Below are positions 59,730 to 64,000 of a stretch of 64,000 bases of DNA, piece by piece (the stretch's first letter is position 1; every line of letters starts with the position of its first letter). Below the pieces are notes generated by a model. It was not told where the DNA came from. It worked only from the letters and a program-made list of their open reading frames with translations, and searched no databases. This stretch comes from Gordonibacter sp034932485 (lineage in GTDB: Bacteria > Actinomycetota > Coriobacteriia > Coriobacteriales > Eggerthellaceae). Location: the NCBI GenBank assembly GCA_034932485.1, contig JAYFOQ010000002.1, positions 124,001-188,000 on the forward strand, read 5' to 3'. The position numbers were made by a program, and so were the translations under genes.

Positions 59730-60539
59730 TTACCTCTTCGCGATGGGAATCTGTATCTCGGTAAGCCAGTCGGCTTCATCCTTCTGGTTCCAAATTCCGT
59801 CGATGTAACTTTCACGCGGGGTCTCCGCAACACGATACCCATTGTGCTCAACCCATTCCATAAGAAAGGCATACGCTTGGGGCAGGTCGGCGTAAGATCC
59901 TTTGTGCATAACCGTCGCAACATGCACCGCGGGTATCTCACGAAAGAAGATGCCATCCACTTCATTGCCGAACGCTGTCACGGCTTCGTTGTACTCAATA
60001 TTAATATCGCTTTCTTTGTATTCTCCGTCCAAATAGCTAATAAAGCAATATTCGGGCGTAGCGCACACAAGCTCTGGATTTGCTTGCATAACCGCTCGGC
60101 CAATAGCAGGAATAACCTCAAAGTACGCACGATAGTTCGGCACCGTCATACGCTTGGTGTACACGATACAGCTTGGTATATCTTTAATGGTTACCTGGTA
60201 GTCCATAAAAAACTCCTTTTCCTGGTTCGATAGGATGAATGCAATGCGATCCAGCATACCTTCACGCTCTTCGCACTCACGGGCAAGGATCGATTGTCTA
60301 CGCTCGAGAATAGGATGCATCGCCTCACCAGCAATAACCGACTGTACTTCGTCGACGGAAAGGCCAGTCTGCCGCAGCGACTGAATGCGATGGAGTTGCA
60401 CCAATTGACGAGTGGTATAGAGCCGATACCCAGTTGTATCGTCCGTCGCCTCCGGACGCAGCAACCCGATGCGATCGTAATAATGCAGCGTCTTTACCGT
60501 AGTTTGACCCATCTTCGAAAACTCACCTATATAGTACAT
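59730..60539 (-). CDS. MerR-family regulator with GyrI-like effector domain
   Basis: This 269-residue regulator starts at the ATG at 60539 (AAGGAGG upstream). The MerR winged helix (YYIGEFSKMGQTTVKTLHYYDRIGLLRPEA) and an antiparallel coiled-coil dimerisation helix (about 80-115) are followed by a GyrI-like/AraC effector-binding domain (about 120-269) with NEVDGIFFREIPAVHVATVMHKG. BmrR-type members bind hydrophobic cations and activate efflux genes. No efflux pump gene is adjacent; the C39-like peptidase gene lies divergent. Confidence 0.92.
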   Translation of the reverse strand: MYYIGEFSKMGQTTVKTLHYYDRIGLLRPEATDDTTGYRLYTTRQLVQLHRIQSLRQTGLSVDEVQSVIAGEAMHPILERRQSILARECEEREGMLDRIAFILSNQEKEFFMDYQVTIKDIPSCIVYTKRMTVPNYRAYFEVIPAIGRAVMQANPELVCATPEYCFISYLDGEYKESDINIEYNEAVTAFGNEVDGIFFREIPAVHVATVMHKGSYADLPQAYAFLMEWVEHNGYRVAETPRESYIDGIWNQKDEADWLTEIQIPIAKR

Positions 60540-60563
60540 CGCACTCGCCTCCTTACGTAAACC

Positions 60564-60594
60564 ATTCAAATGCCTCCCCCATGAGGAGAGTCAA
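60564..60594 (-). promoter_or_regulatory. MerR-type promoter with 19-bp spacer and dyad operator
   Basis: On the minus strand TTGACT (60589-60594) and TTGAAT (60564-60569) are 19 bp apart, the long spacing typical of MerR-activated promoters. The spacer contains the dyad CTCCCCCATGAGGAG (60574-60588). The same layout is kept in the remnant at 58297-58327. Confidence 0.65.
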
Positions 60595-60800
60595 GGGATA
60601 TTTTCTCCTTTTTTAAACCACCCCTCAATAAGGAGATTCGATAGCGAGTGAAACATATCGGAGATCTCGCACGTCTTATTGGTAGGAAGACACGAAGAAG
60701 CTATCACGCCCCTTTGATAGGTGGAAGCTTCATCTTTTCAGGTTGTTTTCAACTTCAAGCGATAGGCTACACAGGAATTATCAAGATCAAGGGAAAAGAT

Positions 60801-61679
60801 ATGGCTGACTCACCAACGCCACATAAAGGCACCCCTCATACTATCACGACACATCAGCAACACGCTGAACCGCGATATCGCAAACCTCGTCGACTATTTT
60901 CTCGACGAGGCAGATGGACGCGATTAAAGGCAAATATTGTACGTTGGAAAGGTGTTTACGCTTGCTTTATGGGGGCGACACTGCTCATTGTCGGAACCTG
61001 TCTATTGTCATTGTTCTACTTCTCGTCGGCCTCTGCCGACATTGATGCCGAAACAAAAGCTTCCACGGAGGCTGCCTACTTACAAGGCGACGCCAATGAG
61101 TTCGTTCGCAGTGTCTCCTTCGCGATGCCGTCGCTTTCTCAATATCCCGAGCTACCTACAGGCTGCGAGTCGGTTGCTCTCACCGATGTTTTGCTTTCTT
61201 ACGGATTCGACTTAAACAAAACTGACATAGCCGACAAGTGGTTGCCTACGAGCGAGCAAGATTTTGTATGCGCGTTTCTCGGCGACCCACACACCCCCGA
61301 GGGGCACTCATGCATGGCTCCCGGCCTCACGTCTGCGGCCCGTTCCTACCTCGCCGCCCAAAACTCTTCCCTCAAAACAACGGACCTCACCGGGGCATCA
61401 TTCGAGGAAGTGCTTAAAGAAGTAGCCGAACAGCATCCTGTCATTATTTGGTGCACTATCGGGCTGGAGGCACCAGGCGACTGCTATCTCGCCCAACGGG
61501 TAGACGGCCGTCTGTACCGTTTAATCACAAACAGTCATTGCATCGTAGTGAACGGATACGACCTTGACACTGGCACGGTACTCGTCTGCGATCCGCTCGT
61601 CGGTCAGGCGGCCTACCCTCTAGAAAAACTTGCTGCACGCTATTATGCCCTCGGCGCCCAAGCCGTAGTTATCCGATAG
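60801..61679 (+). CDS. Membrane-anchored C39-like cysteine peptidase
   Basis: This protein of about 292 residues starts at the ATG at 60801 after AAGGGAAAAG; an upstream extension to 60648 is unlikely. A basic, His/Pro/Arg-rich cytoplasmic tail (1-60) precedes one membrane helix (about 62-82). The extracytoplasmic domain is of the peptidase C39-like 2 type, with candidate catalytic Cys in PTGCESVALTDVL, His in NSHCIVVNGYD and Asp in VCDPLVG. It probably trims or cleaves an exported or cell-surface substrate. It is divergent from the MerR gene. Confidence 0.88.
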   Translation: MADSPTPHKGTPHTITTHQQHAEPRYRKPRRLFSRRGRWTRLKANIVRWKGVYACFMGATLLIVGTCLLSLFYFSSASADIDAETKASTEAAYLQGDANEFVRSVSFAMPSLSQYPELPTGCESVALTDVLLSYGFDLNKTDIADKWLPTSEQDFVCAFLGDPHTPEGHSCMAPGLTSAARSYLAAQNSSLKTTDLTGASFEEVLKEVAEQHPVIIWCTIGLEAPGDCYLAQRVDGRLYRLITNSHCIVVNGYDLDTGTVLVCDPLVGQAAYPLEKLAARYYALGAQAVVIR

Positions 61680-61975
61680 AGAACAGGGAATTACCCGATA
61701 ACGGTCACCCACGATTTTGCACATACACGCAACCACTTTTTTGTCTGCGCCTAAATCGTAGATCGGAAAAAAATTATAGTCCCATTTGTAATTAGAAAAT
61801 TTACATCACCATCTTGTCGGAGCAAATAAGCCCGAACATGGCAGGTAATTGACGATTTGCTACAAAGAAGTGCCTCGTCATTATTTCTGACCAGGCACTT
61901 CTTCATCAAGTAACGCAATTTAAACCTCATTGACCAACTCAGATGCCCCTATCTGCAACAAACCGTCAAAAACGT
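61680..61975. other. Intergenic stretch with a hairpin
   Basis: No gene is visible. AAGAAGTGCCT (61865-61875) and AGGCACTTCTT (61893-61903) form a perfect 11-bp stem with a 17-nt loop. On the minus strand it is followed by TTCTTTG and could terminate agmatine deiminase transcription beyond the repeat array; on the plus strand it could end the peptidase transcript. Confidence 0.5.
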
Positions 61976-62159
61976 GACAGAAAGCAGCCGAGCTCTTGCA
62001 GCGTCAGACAGAAAGCGGGCTGAGTTCTTGCAACACCGGGCAGATATCGGCCGACTCCTGAACATCGGGCAGAAACCAACAGGGCTCCTGCAATGTCAGA
62101 CAGAAACCGGCCGAACTCCCACCAAGCATGACAGAAAGCGGGCGAACCCCCGTCGTCAA
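61976..62159. repeat. Degenerate tandem array, six units of about 31 bp
   Basis: Units begin with G[AG]CAG at 61976, 62007, 62039, 62068, 62099 and 62130, spaced 31, 32, 29, 31 and 31 bp. The shared core is GACAGAAAGCGGGCCGA followed by a CTCTTGCA-like half. The array ends exactly at the stop codon of agmatine deiminase. It lacks the exact repeats and unique spacers of a CRISPR array. Reading frames through it are repetitive and not protein-like. Confidence 0.75.
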
Positions 62160-63320
62160 CTACTTGCCGGCAGGTTCCTGCTGGGTGATGCAGTGAATGT
62201 TGCCACCACCGAAAACAACCTGATCGGTCTTCACACCCACGGCCTTATAAACGCCTTCGCCCCACGCATCATCGAAGGCGGCTTGAATCTGCTCAACAGC
62301 CAGCGCATCGTTCTCGTCGCCATACTGCGGCACGATAACGCCACCGTTCACAATAAGGAAGTTCATGTAAGAAGCAATCAAAGGCTCATCGGCAACGCGC
62401 GGTTCAGCGTTCTCGTCGATGTCGATAGAATCACACGAAGCCTGATCCATATAGAGCGGCTTCACCGGCATGCAAAGTTTCGTAACCTCAAGCTTGCGAC
62501 CCTTGGCATCCGTTGCGTTAGAGAGGGTCTCATACGCAGCATGGCACTCGTTATAGAACGGATAGTCAGGATCGTCAGACCAAATGCAGAGCATCTTACC
62601 AGGTGCTACATAGCAAGCAACGTCATCGATATGCCCATTTGTTTCCTCGGGGTCGATACCATCTTTCACCCAGATAACCTTTTCGCAGCCCAGGTAGTTC
62701 TTCAGGCTTTCATCCATATACGCACGAAGCTCTTCAGACCACGGCTCGAACTCGGTAACAGAGGCATTGCGACCAGGATCAAGCAGACACATGTCAGTGG
62801 TTACCACCGTGCCCTCGCCATCAACGTGGATGGAGCCACCCTCGATAATAAGGCTATCCGGACGATAGCGGCGACAGCCGCTCATCTCGGCCATCTTAAG
62901 AGCAATCTGCTCGTCTTTGTCCCAAGGGAAGTATAGGCCATTCTCGAAGCCACCGTAGGCATTGAAGTGCCAGTGGACGGCACGTTTCTCGCCTGCGTCG
63001 TTCACAACCCACGTAGCACCCGTGTCGCGCACCCACGCATCATCGGTGGTCATCTCGATTACGGTAATGTTCTCGTCCTCTTCGAAAAGTGCCTGAGCAT
63101 TGGCATAATCAACCTGATTTACACACATGGTGACGGGTTCGAACTGAGCGATAGCGCGAGCAACCTCAGCGTACTGCTTTTGAGCAGGCTTCGCACCCCA
63201 TGCCCACGTGTCGGTACGATGCGGCCAAGCCATCCAGATACGTGTCTGTGGCTCAAACTCACCCGGCATACGAAACCCGTCAGCCTTTGGGGTGGACTCG
63301 CTCTCGAAAATCGTTTTCAT
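62160..63320 (-). CDS. aguA: Agmatine deiminase
   Basis: This 386-residue enzyme of the guanidino-group-modifying (peptidyl-arginine deiminase-like) fold converts agmatine to N-carbamoylputrescine and ammonia. The catalytic Cys is C377 in FGGGNIHCITQQEP. Further motifs are WVRDTGATWVV, GLYFPWDKDEQ, IIEGGSIHVDGEGTVV and NGHIDDVACYV. The start overlaps the upstream permease stop by 1 nt (TAATG) with AAAGGATG as ribosome-binding site. Putrescine carbamoyltransferase and carbamate kinase genes, usual partners, are not inside the window. Confidence 0.96.
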   Translation of the reverse strand: MKTIFESESTPKADGFRMPGEFEPQTRIWMAWPHRTDTWAWGAKPAQKQYAEVARAIAQFEPVTMCVNQVDYANAQALFEEDENITVIEMTTDDAWVRDTGATWVVNDAGEKRAVHWHFNAYGGFENGLYFPWDKDEQIALKMAEMSGCRRYRPDSLIIEGGSIHVDGEGTVVTTDMCLLDPGRNASVTEFEPWSEELRAYMDESLKNYLGCEKVIWVKDGIDPEETNGHIDDVACYVAPGKMLCIWSDDPDYPFYNECHAAYETLSNATDAKGRKLEVTKLCMPVKPLYMDQASCDSIDIDENAEPRVADEPLIASYMNFLIVNGGVIVPQYGDENDALAVEQIQAAFDDAWGEGVYKAVGVKTDQVVFGGGNIHCITQQEPAGK

Positions 63321-64000
63321 TATGCATCCTTTCTCTGGTCAATGCATTCTTCGGTTTCGACGTTCTCAGTAGCCTGAGCCTCTTCCGCCAAACGCGCAGC
63401 AGCCAATTCGGGGGTCAGACCCTTATACTCCTCCTTACGATTGCGAGCAGAGAACACGCGCACAATCTCACCCAACACAATAAACACCACAACGCCTATA
63501 AGCATAGGCAGCTTATCGGCAACTTCATCAAACGAGAGTGGTACAACCGTAGCAACAATAGCCAGCACCAATTCAACCGCAGGAATAATGAGCATAGCAA
63601 TCATTAGCTTGCCCTTAAAGGGGAACCTAAACACACGGGTACGATTCGGATCCACCTTACGCAACTTCAAAAACGCAGGGAACATGGGGATGTAAGCAAT
63701 CAGAAGGAATACCACATTCATCGAGAACAGCATCCAGAAAATGCCATCAGAGATAGCGGGAATCGGGATAAGCTGAAGCATTAACGCCAAGGAAGCAACA
63801 ACGCCATTTACAATAGCAGCACCCGTAGGCATGCCGGTCTTTTTGCTTTCACGCGAGAACACTTTGGGCATGTTTCCATGTTGGGCAGCGTAATCTGCTA
63901 CGAAGTTTACCCCGAACGACCAAGAAGCCATATTTGCAAACAACGTAACCAAAAACACGATACAAATGAGCATAAATATGGGGGAAGCTTGACCAACCAT
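63320..64000 (-). CDS. APC-superfamily amino-acid permease, C-terminal part (agmatine/putrescine antiporter type)
   Basis: The C-terminal 226 residues of an APC transporter are present; the 5' end lies beyond the right edge. About six membrane segments are visible, including SWSFGVNFVADYAAQHGNMP and GMPTGAAIVNGVVAS, typical of GadC/AguD-like exchangers, and a hydrophilic tail rich in Glu. It is translationally coupled to agmatine deiminase, so agmatine uptake in exchange for putrescine is the likely role. Confidence 0.85.
   Translation of the reverse strand: MVGQASPIFMLICIVFLVTLFANMASWSFGVNFVADYAAQHGNMPKVFSRESKKTGMPTGAAIVNGVVASLALMLQLIPIPAISDGIFWMLFSMNVVFLLIAYIPMFPAFLKLRKVDPNRTRVFRFPFKGKLMIAMLIIPAVELVLAIVATVVPLSFDEVADKLPMLIGVVVFIVLGEIVRVFSARNRKEEYKGLTPELAAARLAEEAQATENVETEECIDQRKDA

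Noticed and set aside
61976..62159. CRISPR array
   Set aside because: Units are degenerate and contiguous, with no unique spacers, and no cas genes are present.
61974..62936. 320-codon plus-strand ORF through the tandem array and opposite aguA
   Set aside because: The first part is translated repeat, the rest is antisense to agmatine deiminase; no ribosome-binding site.

Overview
The window looks like chromosome of an anaerobic member of the Eggerthellaceae (Coriobacteriia, Actinomycetota). The reasons are the dense set of Tat-exported molybdopterin oxidoreductases with NrfD/PsrC membrane subunits, the dehydroxylase/transhydroxylase-type cytosolic enzymes, the isoprenoid/cell-envelope cluster and the agmatine deiminase locus. 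By eye the base composition is close to balanced, lower than usual for Eggerthella or Gordonibacter, so I do not name a genus. No rRNA, tRNA, CRISPR array or intact insertion sequence was found.

Region 1 (1-25.4 kb, almost all minus strand) is a respiratory block. Two paralogous operons (1-4847 and 8792-14861) share one gene order: Tat-exported catalytic subunit, four-cluster ferredoxin subunit, NrfD membrane subunit, a small Cys/His membrane protein with two CX4CX4CH motifs, a b-type cytochrome and, in the second copy, a TorD-like chaperone. The first copy is cut by the left edge. A third complex (20712-25363) is of polysulfide/thiosulfate reductase type. Between these operons lie three modules pairing a YtrA-type GntR repressor with an SPFH/slipin membrane protein, two of them also with an orphan NrfD-like protein (5222-7677, 16438-18904, 19189-20563). 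A decayed hipA-like locus sits at 15.1-16.3 kb.

Region 2 (25.7-48.1 kb) is mostly housekeeping: a DEAD-box helicase; an XRE regulator fused to a membrane domain; a UbiB-family kinase with a phasin-like protein; a drug/metabolite transporter divergent from a LysR regulator; the HAD-proS-ispG-rseP-ispC-cdsA-uppS-frr-pyrH cluster; an HtrA protease; and an SCP2-like/alcohol dehydrogenase/aldehyde dehydrogenase operon.

Region 3 (48.4-58.2 kb) is accessory metabolism. A minus-strand operon encodes a zinc-ribbon protein, a pyrogallol-phloroglucinol transhydroxylase-like alpha/beta pair and a DASS anion transporter. Divergent from it is a second cytosolic Mo/W enzyme with a small ferredoxin, followed by a LysR regulator. 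Both enzymes lack export signals and membrane anchors, which suggests intracellular conversion of an imported aromatic or organic acid.

Region 4 (58.2-64 kb) is mixed and partly decayed: a deleted MerR remnant, a small XRE regulator, a frameshifted secreted protein, an intact MerR/GyrI-like regulator, a C39-like peptidase, a six-unit array of about 31 bp, and agmatine deiminase translationally coupled to an amino-acid permease that runs off the right edge. All start choices, domain calls and functions rest on reading the sequence; no searches were run.
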